A stretch of 45,063 bases of DNA from Mesobacillus boroniphilus JCM 21738. GTDB lineage: Bacteria > Bacillota > Bacilli > Bacillales > Cytobacillaceae. The notes beneath the pieces were generated by a model. That model was given only the letters and a program-made list of their open reading frames with translations. It made no database searches and was not told the origin of the DNA. Position 1 is the stretch's first letter. The number at the start of each line of letters is the position of its first letter. This document shows, piece by piece, positions 27,408 to 36,306 of the stretch. Both the position numbers and the translations under genes were made by a program. Location: contig NZ_BAUW01000022.1 of assembly GCF_000517385.1 (NCBI RefSeq), positions 1 through 45,063 of the forward strand, written 5' to 3'.

Positions 27408-28124
27408 ATGAGAATCGATAAAGTGCTTTCCAACCTTGGGTATGGAAGCAGGAAAGACGTGAAGAAACTTTTAAAAGATGGCGCTGTAAAAGTTAATAAT
27501 GAAATTGTCAAAGATGCAAAGCACCATGTGGATCCTGAGAATGATTCAATTACTTTAAACGGTGAAGAAATTCATTATAGAGAATTTATTTATTTAATGA
27601 TGAACAAGCCGCCTGGCGTCATTTCAGCGACGGAGGACAACCTTGATGAGACGGTCATTGACCTGCTTGAGATCGAAGATCAGGTATTTGAGCCATTCCC
27701 GGTAGGCAGGCTGGATAAGGATACGGAGGGCCTGCTGCTGATCACCAATGATGGCCGGCTTTCCCACAAGCTTTTATCGCCAAAAAAACATGTGCCAAAA
27801 ACGTATTTCGCGGTTATTGAGGGAGAAGTGACGGAAGATGATATCGAAGCATTCAAAGAAGGCGTCACCCTGGATGATGGTTATGAAACAAAGCCAGGGG
27901 ACCTCGTTATTTTAAAATCCGGCTTAACTTCTGATATTGAACTGACGATCACCGAAGGAAAATTCCATCAGGTGAAGCGGATGTTCGAAGCAGTGGGAAA
28001 AAGGGTCATTTACCTGAAACGGTTATCGATGGGGCCGCTGAAGCTCGATGAAACACTGGAGCTCGGGGAATACAGGGAGCTGACAGACGAAGAAGTGGAA
28101 ATGCTGCAAACCTATGAAGTATAA
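27408..28124 (+). CDS. ytzG: RsuA/RluB-family 16S/23S rRNA pseudouridine synthase
   Basis: 238-aa pseudouridine synthase. N-terminal S4 RNA-binding domain (residues 1-60, MRIDKVLSNLGYGSRKDVKK), catalytic motif GRLDKDTEGLLLITND with the nucleophilic Asp, and C-terminal EGKFHQVKRMFEAVGK. RBS ATGGAGG precedes the ATG at 27408. The symbol follows B. subtilis ytzG beside ytgP. The exact target uridine is not deducible. Confidence 0.85.
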   Translation: MRIDKVLSNLGYGSRKDVKKLLKDGAVKVNNEIVKDAKHHVDPENDSITLNGEEIHYREFIYLMMNKPPGVISATEDNLDETVIDLLEIEDQVFEPFPVGRLDKDTEGLLLITNDGRLSHKLLSPKKHVPKTYFAVIEGEVTEDDIEAFKEGVTLDDGYETKPGDLVILKSGLTSDIELTITEGKFHQVKRMFEAVGKRVIYLKRLSMGPLKLDETLELGEYRELTDEEVEMLQTYEV

Positions 28125-28153
28125 AAATCGCCAAATTGCTTTGGCGATTTTTT
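28124..28153 (+). terminator. Terminator after pseudouridine synthase gene
   Basis: AAAATCGCCAAA / TTTGGCGATTTT, 12-bp perfect stem, loop TTGC, ending in a T-run. It may also serve the convergent ytzE. Confidence 0.9.
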
Positions 28154-28173
28154 CTATTACTAAGATGACATCT

Positions 28174-28380
28174 TTACCTTTTTCTGGGTCGTTGTCCATT
28201 TACCTCGCTCGGACTTTTCACTAAGTCGTTATAAGCCAGGACATTCAAATCCCTCTGGATGGTTCGAGGAGTAATTCCGAATTCCTCTACAAGATCTTGA
28301 GTTGTGACAGTGCCATTCTGACATATATACATGTAGATGGATTTGATGCGGTTTATCATCCGGTTAGTTGAAGGTTTCAA
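28174..28380 (-). CDS. ytzE: YtzE, DeoR-type HTH small protein
   Basis: 68 aa, only the winged-helix half of a DeoR regulator (MINRIKSIYMYICQNGTVTTQDLVEEFGITPRTIQRDLNVL). No effector domain follows, so it may act as a stand-alone DNA-binding protein. TTG start with GGGAGTGG upstream. B. subtilis YtzE is of the same type and location. Confidence 0.8.
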   Translation of the reverse strand: MKPSTNRMINRIKSIYMYICQNGTVTTQDLVEEFGITPRTIQRDLNVLAYNDLVKSPSEVNGQRPRKR

Positions 28381-28877
28381 ACAACCACTCCCTATCCTTT
28401 TTTAAACCCCTTTGTCATATTCCTGCAACCGACTATTGATTGAAGACGAATCCTCAAGTATGTAGTTTTCTTCTTTCCAGACAGCTCCTTTTGCGTCCAT
28501 TTTAAAAGGCAGTTTTAAGATGTCTTACCTTTTGGACTATTTTACACTTTAATAAAATATAATTCCAGATTATTTACTGTTTTTTATGAAAAATTAATAA
28601 TTTACTGAGAACGTACCCCCTTCATAATGGTTTATATACTTAACAATATGGTGTTAAACAGGTTAAATATGACAGTTATTAGAAAATTACAAAAACACAT
28701 CAGACTGTAATTTAAATTTTACCCAGAGTTTACGAAAAGAGGTTATAAGGAGTAAAATAATATTCAAGTTTTCAAATGGGGATTTAGAGTACAATAAGAA
28801 AATCTTCTCGCTTAAGTGTTCCTGAAAAGGGAATAACACCTTTATACATATAAAAGTAAATTGGGAGGTTTGAATGG
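28381..28877. other. 497-bp AT-rich intergenic region upstream of pepV
   Basis: No coding region with an RBS. A TACAAT hexamer at 28790-28795 is the likely -10 for pepV, with no convincing -35. No riboswitch or repeat was recognised. Confidence 0.4.
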
Positions 28878-30292
28878 ATGACTTCAATCAATTGGACACA
28901 AGAAGTAGAAAAGAGACAGGCAGATTTGATTAAAGACGCTCAGGAGCTCCTGAGAATCAAAAGTGTTCTTGACGAAGAAAATGCGTCTCCGGAGGCACCG
29001 CTTGGTGAAGGGGTAAAGGAAGCTTTGGACTTTTTGCTTCAGTTAGGTGAAAAGGATGGCTTCACTCCAAAGAATGTCGGCAATCTTGCCGGGCATCTGG
29101 AGTTCGGGCAAGGAGACGAAATTGTCGGTGTTCTTTGCCATGTCGATGTTGTACCTGAGGGGGATGGCTGGACAAGTGACCCATACGGTGCGGAAATTCG
29201 TGATGGTAAAATCTACGCACGTGGCGCGATCGATGACAAAGGGCCCACGATGGCAGCATATTATGCAATGAAAATAGTTAAAGAATTAGGCTTGCCTCTG
29301 AACAAGCGAGTCAGGATGATCATAGGTACGGATGAGGAAAGCGAATGGCGCTGTGTTGACCATTATTTCGAACATGAAGAAATGCCAGCGATGGCTTTGC
29401 GCCAGATGCTGACTTCCCAATCATTTACGCGGAAAAAGGGATCGCTGATTATGATTTGGTATCAAAGGCAGACGGTATTGCAAAAGAAGACTTCGATGCT
29501 GAAGTAATCGAATTTTCATCAGGACGCCGCTATAATATGGTACCTGATTTTGCGAAGGTAGAATTGGTCGTTCAGCAAGGACAAACGGATGTTGTCCAGC
29601 GTTTTGAGGAATTCAAAAGGAACAATGAGTTAGATGGCAAGGCAGTAGTGGAAAGCGGTAAGCTGATCCTTGAGCTTGAAGGTGTTTCAGCACATGGCAT
29701 GGAGCCAGACAATGGCAAAAATGCAGGCCTATATATGGCAGGATTCCTGTCTGAATTGAATCTTGATGGAAACAGTGAAAAGTTCTTTCAGTTTGTCGCC
29801 AAGTACCTGGGCAAAGATTCACGCGGCAGGGAATTGGGCGTCGCTTATGCCGATGACATCACCATAGATTTGACGATCAATGTTGGTAAGCTATCTTACT
29901 CAAAGGATAAAGGTGGCCGCGCTGGCTTGAATATGCGCTACCCGGTGACAACCAATCTTGAAAAGACAAAAGAAATATTAAATGGGGTTTTAGACGCTGA
30001 GGAATTTTCCATCGAGAATTTCTCAAACTCTAATCCGCATCATGTTGACGAAAGTGACTTCCTCATCCAGACCTTGAAAAAAGTATATGAAGAGCAGGTT
30101 GGTGAAAAAGCGGAGCTTATTTCTATTGGCGGCGGAACATATGCAAGGTCGTTGAAGTCAGGTGTGGCATTTGGTCCGCTTTTCCCAGGAAGACCTGATA
30201 TCGCCCACCAGAAGGATGAATATATGATTATTGAAGATCTTCTTAGAGCAACTGCAATCTACGCGCAGGCTATCTATGAATTGGCAAGATAA
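28878..30292 (+). CDS. pepV: PepV-type M20 dipeptidase (frameshifted)
   Basis: Zinc-dependent dipeptidase (M20A, Sapep/PepV), about 470 aa. Metal and catalytic motifs: CHVDVVPEGDGW, ARGAIDDKGP, GTDEESEW. The lid domain follows, then SIGGGTYARSLKSGVAFGPLFPG with the last metal-ligand region. The frame breaks near 29394, where ATGGGCTTT probably became ATGGCTTT; correction gives PAMGFAPDADFPIIYAEKG. RBS GGGAGG precedes the ATG. The B. subtilis equivalent is ytjP. The break is probably an assembly error. Confidence 0.9.
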
Positions 30293-30328
30293 AAAAGATA
30301 TTACCGGAAATCAAGGAGGGGAAAGAGC

Positions 30329-31183
30329 ATGGAATGTGTAATTGTAGATGGCGAAGTTCTTGACCGGACGGTCGCCAAGGTAGACATTGAGGATAGAGGC
30401 TATCAATTTGGCGATGGTGTTTATGAAGTCATCCGGATCTATAATGGCAAAATGTTTACTGGAAAAGAGCATTTGAACAGACTTGTAGAGAGTGCAGAAA
30501 AAATCAGGATGAAGTTGCCTTTCAGTACTGAGGAGCTTGAATCCAAAATGGAAGAGCTTATCTCGAAAAACGAACTGGATACTGGTATTGTTTATATGCA
30601 ATTTACAAGAGGGACTTCGCCTCGTAATCATGTTTTCCCTGCCAGTGATGTGGCCCCAACCTTTGTCGCTTACACGCGCAAGGTGGCACGCCCTGTGGAA
30701 TCCATGGAAAAAGGAGTCAGGTCTATCCTGGATGAAGACATCCGCTGGCTTCGCTGTGATATTAAAAGCTTGAACTTGCTTGGGAATCTGCTATCGAAAC
30801 AAAAGGCAGCAGAGGCAGGTTGTTTTGAAGCAATCCTTCATCGAGGAGAAACGGTAACAGAGGGAAGCCATTCCAACATCTCGATTGTGAAAGACGGCGT
30901 GATCATCACACACCAGGCAGACAATTTCATCCTCAATGGAATTACCAGACAAAAGGTGCTGGAGATCTGCAGCAATGAGAATATTGCTTTTGAGGAACGA
31001 GCTTTCACCCTTGACGAATTGTCTTCGGCTGATGAGGTGTTTTCATCTGGAACAACAGTCGAAGTCATGCCGATTGTTGAAGTGGACGGGAAGCCTGTAG
31101 GAAATGGGGAGCCAGGTCCTGTCACCAGGAACCTGCAAAACCTATTTAAGGCGGAAATTGAACGCCAGTGCGGCAATTTATAA
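30329..31183 (+). CDS. dat: D-amino-acid (D-alanine) aminotransferase
   Basis: Fold-type IV PLP enzyme, 284 aa, converting D-alanine and 2-oxoglutarate to pyruvate and D-glutamate for peptidoglycan. The PLP lysine is in RCDIKSLNLLGN (about 145-146). GYQFGDGVYEVIR is the N-terminal hallmark and VTEGSHSNISIV the cofactor-phosphate region. RBS AAGGAGGGG. It sits 36 bp after pepV, so probable co-transcription. Confidence 0.9.
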   Translation: MECVIVDGEVLDRTVAKVDIEDRGYQFGDGVYEVIRIYNGKMFTGKEHLNRLVESAEKIRMKLPFSTEELESKMEELISKNELDTGIVYMQFTRGTSPRNHVFPASDVAPTFVAYTRKVARPVESMEKGVRSILDEDIRWLRCDIKSLNLLGNLLSKQKAAEAGCFEAILHRGETVTEGSHSNISIVKDGVIITHQADNFILNGITRQKVLEICSNENIAFEERAFTLDELSSADEVFSSGTTVEVMPIVEVDGKPVGNGEPGPVTRNLQNLFKAEIERQCGNL

Positions 31184-31187
31184 CTTT

Positions 31188-31226
31188 TAACCTGCGGCTT
31201 TACAGCTGCGGGTTATTTTTTTACAA
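31188..31226 (+). terminator. Terminator after dat
   Basis: TAACCTGC / GCGGGTTA stem with a 12-nt loop, followed by TTTTTTTA. Confidence 0.75.
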
Positions 31227-31408
31227 ATAAGTGACACTGCAGCTTATTTAAAATATCAACTTCGGCATTCTACACCTGAAGGATTTATCGCTTGCTTTGT
31301 TTTTTCTTGGCAGGAATGGGTATCATAAAAATATTTAAATCATCAGGATACCTGCTTTTGTTCATAATCAGACAAACTACATGAGAATACCGAACAGGGG
31401 GAACAGAA

Positions 31409-32262
31409 ATGAAAATTACTTCTGTACAGCATATTGAATTGCATGGATTCAATAATCTGACGAAATCTTTAAGTTTTAATATGTATGACATCTGTTATAC
31501 AAAGACAAAAGAAGAGCGTGAAGCTTATCTTGATTATATTGATGAACAGTATAATGCTGACCGCCTGACTAAAATACTCACTCACGTTTCAGATATTATT
31601 GGTGCCCATGTTCTGAATGTGGCCAAGCAGGATTATGTGCCTCAGGGTGCAAGCGTGACCATTCTTGTTTCTGAAGGGCCTGTTGTCGAGGTGCCTGATG
31701 AAGTGTATGACGAGTCGCCAGGCCCGCTGCCTGACAATGTCGTCTTACAGCTGGATAAAAGCCATATCACCGTCCATACGTATCCGGAATTCCATCCGGA
31801 TGAGGGAATCAGTACGTTCAGGGCTGATATCGATGTATCTACATGCGGAGAAATCTCGCCGCTGAAGGCGTTGAATTACCTGATTCATTCTTTTGAAACT
31901 GATGTAATGACAATCGATTATAAGGTAAGAGGCTTTACGCGTGATAAAGATGGCAATAAATTGTTCATCGACCACGATATCAGCTCAATTCAAAACTATA
32001 TTCCTGAGAATGTTAAAGATCAATTCGATATGGTCGATATCAATGTGTATCAGAAAATATTTTCCATACAAAGTGCAAGCTAAGAGAATTCGATTTGAAT
32101 AATTACCTTTTCGGCTATACAAAAGAAGAGTTATCTCCTGAAGAACGTGAAGAGATCACCGAAAGAATCCAGGATGAAATGGAAGAAATCGTGTCAGGAG
32201 TGACACTCCATTCGGGTACGATTTTTGAGGATGAAGAGGAAGATGAACAGATGGAAAAATAG
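31409..32262 (+). CDS. speD: S-adenosylmethionine decarboxylase, E. coli-type proenzyme (frameshifted)
   Basis: Pyruvoyl-dependent decarboxylase that supplies decarboxylated SAM for spermidine synthesis. Self-cleavage is expected at K117-S118 in [24 protein letters not shown] and [20 protein letters not shown] are the class hallmarks. It is the long E. coli-type (SpeD 1b), unlike the short B. subtilis SpeD. The frame breaks near 32058 in a T-run (TTTTTC to TTTTC); correction gives [21 protein letters not shown] plus an acidic tail, about 284 aa. The break is probably a sequencing error. Confidence 0.9.
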
Positions 32263-32292
32263 CGATTGAAAAAGGCGTGTGGATGGGATTGA

Positions 32293-32337
32293 TCAAAGAC
32301 TGGAGACGAACCGCGTTAAGTTCGTCTCCAGTCTTTT
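32293..32337 (+). terminator. Strong terminator after speD
   Basis: AAAGACTGGAGACGAAC / GTTCGTCTCCAGTCTTT, a 17-bp perfect stem with an 8-nt loop, running into TTTTTTT. Confidence 0.95.
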
Positions 32338-32360
32338 TTTATAGTCAAAGATTGAATGGG

Positions 32361-32511
32361 GAGGGACCCTTATGTGGAGTTAAAGACCTGCATAAGGGCC
32401 TCATTCAGTCGGAAAGGTACCCTTATGCAAGGGAAATGATGTGCATAAGGGTACGATTAGAGCGGAAAGGTACCCTTATGCAAGAGAAACCTGCTACATA
32501 AGGATACTAAA
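32361..32511. repeat. Palindromic repeat array, 53 bp period (array C)
   Basis: Three units with ACCCTTATG at 32366, 32419 and 32472, exactly 53 bp apart. The middle unit has perfect arms GTACCCTTATGCA / TGCATAAGGGTAC around 12 nt; the outer units are decayed copies. Inter-unit spacers share GCGGAAAGG or GTCGGAAAGG. The sequence is unrelated to array A, but the layout is the same. It lies in the convergent gap between speD and cysK. Confidence 0.8.
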
Positions 32512-32546
32512 ATGTCAAAATGTATCTATTTCATTTCCTCTTTAAA

Positions 32547-32574
32547 GTAAAAAACTCGCCACATGGCGAGTTTT
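32547..32574 (-). terminator. Terminator of cysK
   Basis: On the minus strand, AAAACTCGCCA / TGGCGAGTTTT with a 2-nt loop, ending in TTTTTT. It stands just after the cysK stop. Confidence 0.85.
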
Positions 32575-32582
32575 CTTCATGA

Positions 32583-33517
32583 CTAATCCTCAAACCTGAA
32601 CAAATCGCTTGAGAGGTACCTTTCTCCTGTGTCGCAGGCAATGCAGATGACGACTTCATCCGGCTTTAGGTTCTTTGCGACATTGATGGCGGCGAAGCAA
32701 GCGGCTCCTGATGATGGGCGACAAGTATGCCTTCTTCTTTGGCCAGTCTACGTGCTGTTTCATAAGCATCTTCATCCTCGATTTGATGGATTTTCTCATA
32801 CACATCTTGATTGAGGATTTTTGGGATGAATCCAGGACTTGTGCCGACGAGCTTGTGCTTCCCAGGCTTGCCGCCGGAGAGGACTGGCGACCCGGCAGGC
32901 TCAACAACGTGTACTGCAAGATCAGGGTACTCTTCTTTTAGGGCTTCGCCTGTACCGGTGATGGTCCCGCCAGTCCCTGCTGTTGCCACGAATGCGCTGA
33001 GCGGCTTTTTCAGTTCTTCCATCGCCTCGATGATCTCTCTTGCTGTTGTTTGCCTGTGAGCATCTGGATTCGCTTCATTTTCAAATTGCATCGGCATAAA
33101 GCTGTCGGGAATCTCTTTTACCAACTCTTCTGCCTTTTTGATCGCCCCCGGCATTTTTCCATCGCCAGGAGTCAGCACGACTTCTGCTCCATATGCTTTT
33201 AACAGATTGATTCTCTCTTCTGTCATCGTGTCTGGCATGACAAGAATCGCTTTATAGCCTCTTGCCGCCGCGTTCATAGCCAGGCCGATGCCAGTGTTGC
33301 CGCTTGTGGGTTCAATGATTGTGGAGCCAGGTTTAAGTTTTCCTTCATTTTCGGCTGAAACAATCATATTGAATGCTGCCCTGTCTTTTACGCTTTTGCT
33401 AGGGTTGAAGTATTCAAGCTTTAAGTAAACCGCTGCCCCGCCCTCAGGTGCGAGTGCGTTCAATTTTACAAGCGGTGTTTCTCCAATTAATGAAGCAATA
33501 TTGTTAACGACTCTCAT
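32583..33517 (-). CDS. cysK: Cysteine synthase (O-acetylserine sulfhydrylase) (frameshifted)
   Basis: PLP fold-type II enzyme, about 311 aa, making cysteine from O-acetylserine and sulfide. The PLP lysine is in NPSKSVKDRAA, PTSGNTGIGLAM binds the substrate, TAGTGGTITGTGE the phosphate. The C-terminal SSGAACFAAINVAKNL is in another frame because one base is missing near 32721. The start ATG 33517 has AAGGAGG 8 nt upstream. Synteny matches B. subtilis ytkP, a second cysteine synthase. The break is probably an assembly error. Confidence 0.9.
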
Positions 33518-33738
33518 GTGATAGCCTCCTTGATCGATATCGACCTGCTTTAGTATTTCCATTTAAGTGAATAATTGATGATAAGCAACTGAAAAATAAT
33601 GTTAGCTTCTTCTTATCATATAAAAAAAGACTATTCCTATCAACTTGTGTGGATTAGAAATGTTTATTAGGAAGTTCTGCCAATATCCCAAACCATTTGC
33701 TACAATAAATTCAAGTGTACAAGAAAGGGTGTATTTGA

Positions 33739-34314
33739 TTGACGGGTCAGCAAACACATTATTTCTATGCTCTCGAACTTCCAGGGGAGACAAAAGAAAT
33801 GCTGAAGGGCACAATCCACAGACTGCAAGGTGAATTTCCTTTTAAAACCTGGGTACATCCACAGGATTTACATATTACGCTCGCTTTCCTCGGGGATGCA
33901 CCTGAAGCTAAAATCCAGGCTGCTAATGAGTTGATTGACGCAGCACTAAATAAAACAACTACATTTAAAATGGAAATCGATCAATTAGGCATCTTTGGCC
34001 GAAAGGACTCTCCGAGGATTTTTTGGGCCGGACTTGAAAAATCCAATGAATTGAACGCTGTTAGAAATGCTGTGTTTACTGCATGCGAGGCCTCTGGCTT
34101 TACCCTTGAAACACGCCCGTTCAGCCCTCATATCACGATTGCGAGGAAATGGGTTGGCGAGGAAGCTTTCAAAGCTGATCTGCTAGAGGCGATGAACCCA
34201 TTTAAGGAAGAATTAATTTTTCATGCCGAAAGAGTCGTTTTGTACAAGACTCATTTGGGGAAAAGTCCAAAATATGAACCAATTACACTATTCCCGCTTG
34301 CTTCCCGGACTTAA
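33739..34314 (+). CDS. thpR: YtlP, RNA 2',3'-cyclic phosphodiesterase (ThpR/LigT family)
   Basis: 191-aa 2H phosphoesterase with the two HxTx motifs HITLAFLG and HITIARKW. It hydrolyses 2',3'-cyclic phosphate RNA ends in characterised members. Start TTG 33739, with GAAAGGGTG upstream. It is divergent from cysK and starts a run of same-strand genes ytlP-ytlQ-ytlR-pullulanase, the B. subtilis order. Confidence 0.85.
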   Translation: MTGQQTHYFYALELPGETKEMLKGTIHRLQGEFPFKTWVHPQDLHITLAFLGDAPEAKIQAANELIDAALNKTTTFKMEIDQLGIFGRKDSPRIFWAGLEKSNELNAVRNAVFTACEASGFTLETRPFSPHITIARKWVGEEAFKADLLEAMNPFKEELIFHAERVVLYKTHLGKSPKYEPITLFPLASRT

Positions 34315-34350
34315 TCTGAATGGGAAGCAGGAATAAAGGCAGGTCAATCT

Positions 34351-35310
34351 ATGGCACAATTAATCAAGCTTCAAGACTATGTATCACGCTATGCCCAGGA
34401 CATTTACCTTTATCCCTCAAGATATGTCCGTCTGAAGAAAAAGCAATGGGAGGGCATTAAGGATAAATGGGAGAACGGTCCTGTCCAAAACATTGAAAAC
34501 TTTATTGATCCACAACAGGAAGAGCAGCCTAATAATATCCTCCATAAAATAAGAAGCATCGTGCGCCACCCAGAGACTGCAAATGAAGAGAGTGCTCATG
34601 AGAACCTGGAAGACCAGGAGAATTTAATGGACGCTGGTTCTTTGAACTCAATCACTAACATAAAAACGATCGAAGAATTAAAACAGCATTTCCTCGACGG
34701 ATTGCTGCCATTCCAGCTGAAATGGGCCAGCTCGACTTTGACGGAACGATCCTTTATCGCAAAAGAATTCAACAATGATCCGACACTAAAATTTTTGCTG
34801 CAGCGATTTCCTGATACCTTCCTCATTTTATATAAACCTATATTTTTATTAAAAAAAGCACCGGTCGAAGCCGAGTTAATCATCATCACTCCAGCTGCAG
34901 CCATGTGCATTTCGTTCATCGAAGCCGAAGAGGATGCTGCTTATGTCGGGTCAAAGGAACGCTTCTGGATCAAGAAGACGAGAAATAAGGAAAAGAAAAT
35001 CCTTAATCCTTTGATTGCGCTAAATAGGACAGAGAAAATCGTCAAGACACTATTTGACATGTACGGTGTCGATCTTCCTGTGCAAAAGCTGCTGATCAGC
35101 AGGAATGGATTCTTTGACTATCCACTCCAGACTTATGGAGTGCAATTCATTGAAAAACGCAATTTCGAGGAATGGTTCATATCCCTGAGAGGCATGAAAT
35201 CTCCATTGAAGCATATGCAATTAAAAGCAGCACAGGTTCTTCTGCAATACTGCCAGACAACATCCGTCAGAAGGCTTGAGTGGGAAAACAATCCAAAGAC
35301 AGAAGGATAA
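34351..35310 (+). CDS. ytlQ: YtlQ, uncharacterised protein
   Basis: 319-aa soluble protein with no motif I can name with confidence. The middle part (AELIIITPAAAMCISFIEAEE, then ERFWIKKTRNKEKKILNPL) has the strand-strand-W-NP layout of NERD-type nuclease folds, but catalytic residues are not clear. Location between ytlP and ytlR matches B. subtilis ytlQ. It has a plausible GGCAGGT RBS. Confidence 0.65.
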   Translation: MAQLIKLQDYVSRYAQDIYLYPSRYVRLKKKQWEGIKDKWENGPVQNIENFIDPQQEEQPNNILHKIRSIVRHPETANEESAHENLEDQENLMDAGSLNSITNIKTIEELKQHFLDGLLPFQLKWASSTLTERSFIAKEFNNDPTLKFLLQRFPDTFLILYKPIFLLKKAPVEAELIIITPAAAMCISFIEAEEDAAYVGSKERFWIKKTRNKEKKILNPLIALNRTEKIVKTLFDMYGVDLPVQKLLISRNGFFDYPLQTYGVQFIEKRNFEEWFISLRGMKSPLKHMQLKAAQVLLQYCQTTSVRRLEWENNPKTEG

Positions 35311-35340
35311 AAAACAATTAAATAGTTAAAGGTTGATCAT

Positions 35341-36255
35341 ATGGAGAAGATCTATTTTATCGTCAACCCCAATGCGAAAAATGGGAGCTGCCGGGAGATT
35401 TGGAGAAACATAGAGATAGAGCTGGAGAAATTGGACATTCCGTACCTTGCATTTTTTACTGAGTACTCGGGGCATGCGCAGGAGCTTGCAGAGTCTATTG
35501 CCCGCAAGGCTCACGGGACCCTGGCAGTGATTGCGGCAGTCGGAGGGGACGGTACACTGCATGAAGTGGTTAACGGCACCGCATCCTATTCGAACATTAC
35601 TGTAGGATTCATTCCAGGCGGGTCAGGGAACGATTTTTCAAGAGGTTTTGAAATACCGAAGAAGTCAATCGATGCCTTGCGCTTATTGGTGGATAAGAGC
35701 AGTAGCCAACCGGCTGAAATCGATATCGGAAAAATTCAGCACAATGAATTACAAGAAACCTATTTTATGAATAATATGGGAGTAGGCTTTGATGCTGCGG
35801 TCGCGAAGGATTCGAATGAGTCCAGGATGAAGCAGCTCCTGAACCGTTTTTCATTGGGCAGGCTGGTCTATGTTTATATCCTTGTCAAAAAACTGCTCAC
35901 TTTCAGGACGATTCCAATAAAAGTGACCATTGATGGCAAAGTGTACAAATACAGCAACGCTTGGTTTGTCACGGTTTCGAACCAGCCATACTACGGAGGG
36001 GGCATGAAGATTGCGCCTGCGGCTCTCCCGGATGATGGAATTCTCGATATCACTGTCGTGCACCGGATTTCGAGATTAAAGCTGCTATTGGTTTTCGTCA
36101 GCGTCTTCTGGGGAAAGCATACTATGTTCCCGGAGGTTGAGCAGTTTACCGGCAAATCGATCACCATCGAATCCACTGATGAAGTTTTAGCTCATGCAGA
36201 TGGTGAAGCGATTGGACATACACCGCTGAAAATCCAGGCATGTCCAAAAGCTTGA
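35341..36255 (+). CDS. ytlR: YtlR, diacylglycerol kinase-family lipid kinase
   Basis: 304-aa DAGK catalytic-domain protein. Nucleotide loop VGGDGTLHEVVNGTA (about residues 62-76), GFIPGGSGNDFSRGF and the acidic C-terminal HADGEA are the family motifs. It phosphorylates a lipid substrate, likely at the membrane face. B. subtilis has DgkB for diacylglycerol, so the role of YtlR is less certain. It follows ytlQ closely. Confidence 0.85.
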   Translation: MEKIYFIVNPNAKNGSCREIWRNIEIELEKLDIPYLAFFTEYSGHAQELAESIARKAHGTLAVIAAVGGDGTLHEVVNGTASYSNITVGFIPGGSGNDFSRGFEIPKKSIDALRLLVDKSSSQPAEIDIGKIQHNELQETYFMNNMGVGFDAAVAKDSNESRMKQLLNRFSLGRLVYVYILVKKLLTFRTIPIKVTIDGKVYKYSNAWFVTVSNQPYYGGGMKIAPAALPDDGILDITVVHRISRLKLLLVFVSVFWGKHTMFPEVEQFTGKSITIESTDEVLAHADGEAIGHTPLKIQACPKA

Positions 36256-36306
36256 AGATTCTATCTGGTAAAATCAATCCAGGGCATACCGAGGAGTTGA
36301 AAATGA

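Noticed and set aside
28381-28877. Riboswitch or small RNA upstream of pepV
   Set aside because: No conserved riboswitch motif or strong terminator hairpin is seen; the region is plain AT-rich DNA.
34351-35310. ytlQ as a definite NERD nuclease
   Set aside because: Only a loose secondary-structure resemblance is visible; catalytic residues could not be placed with confidence.
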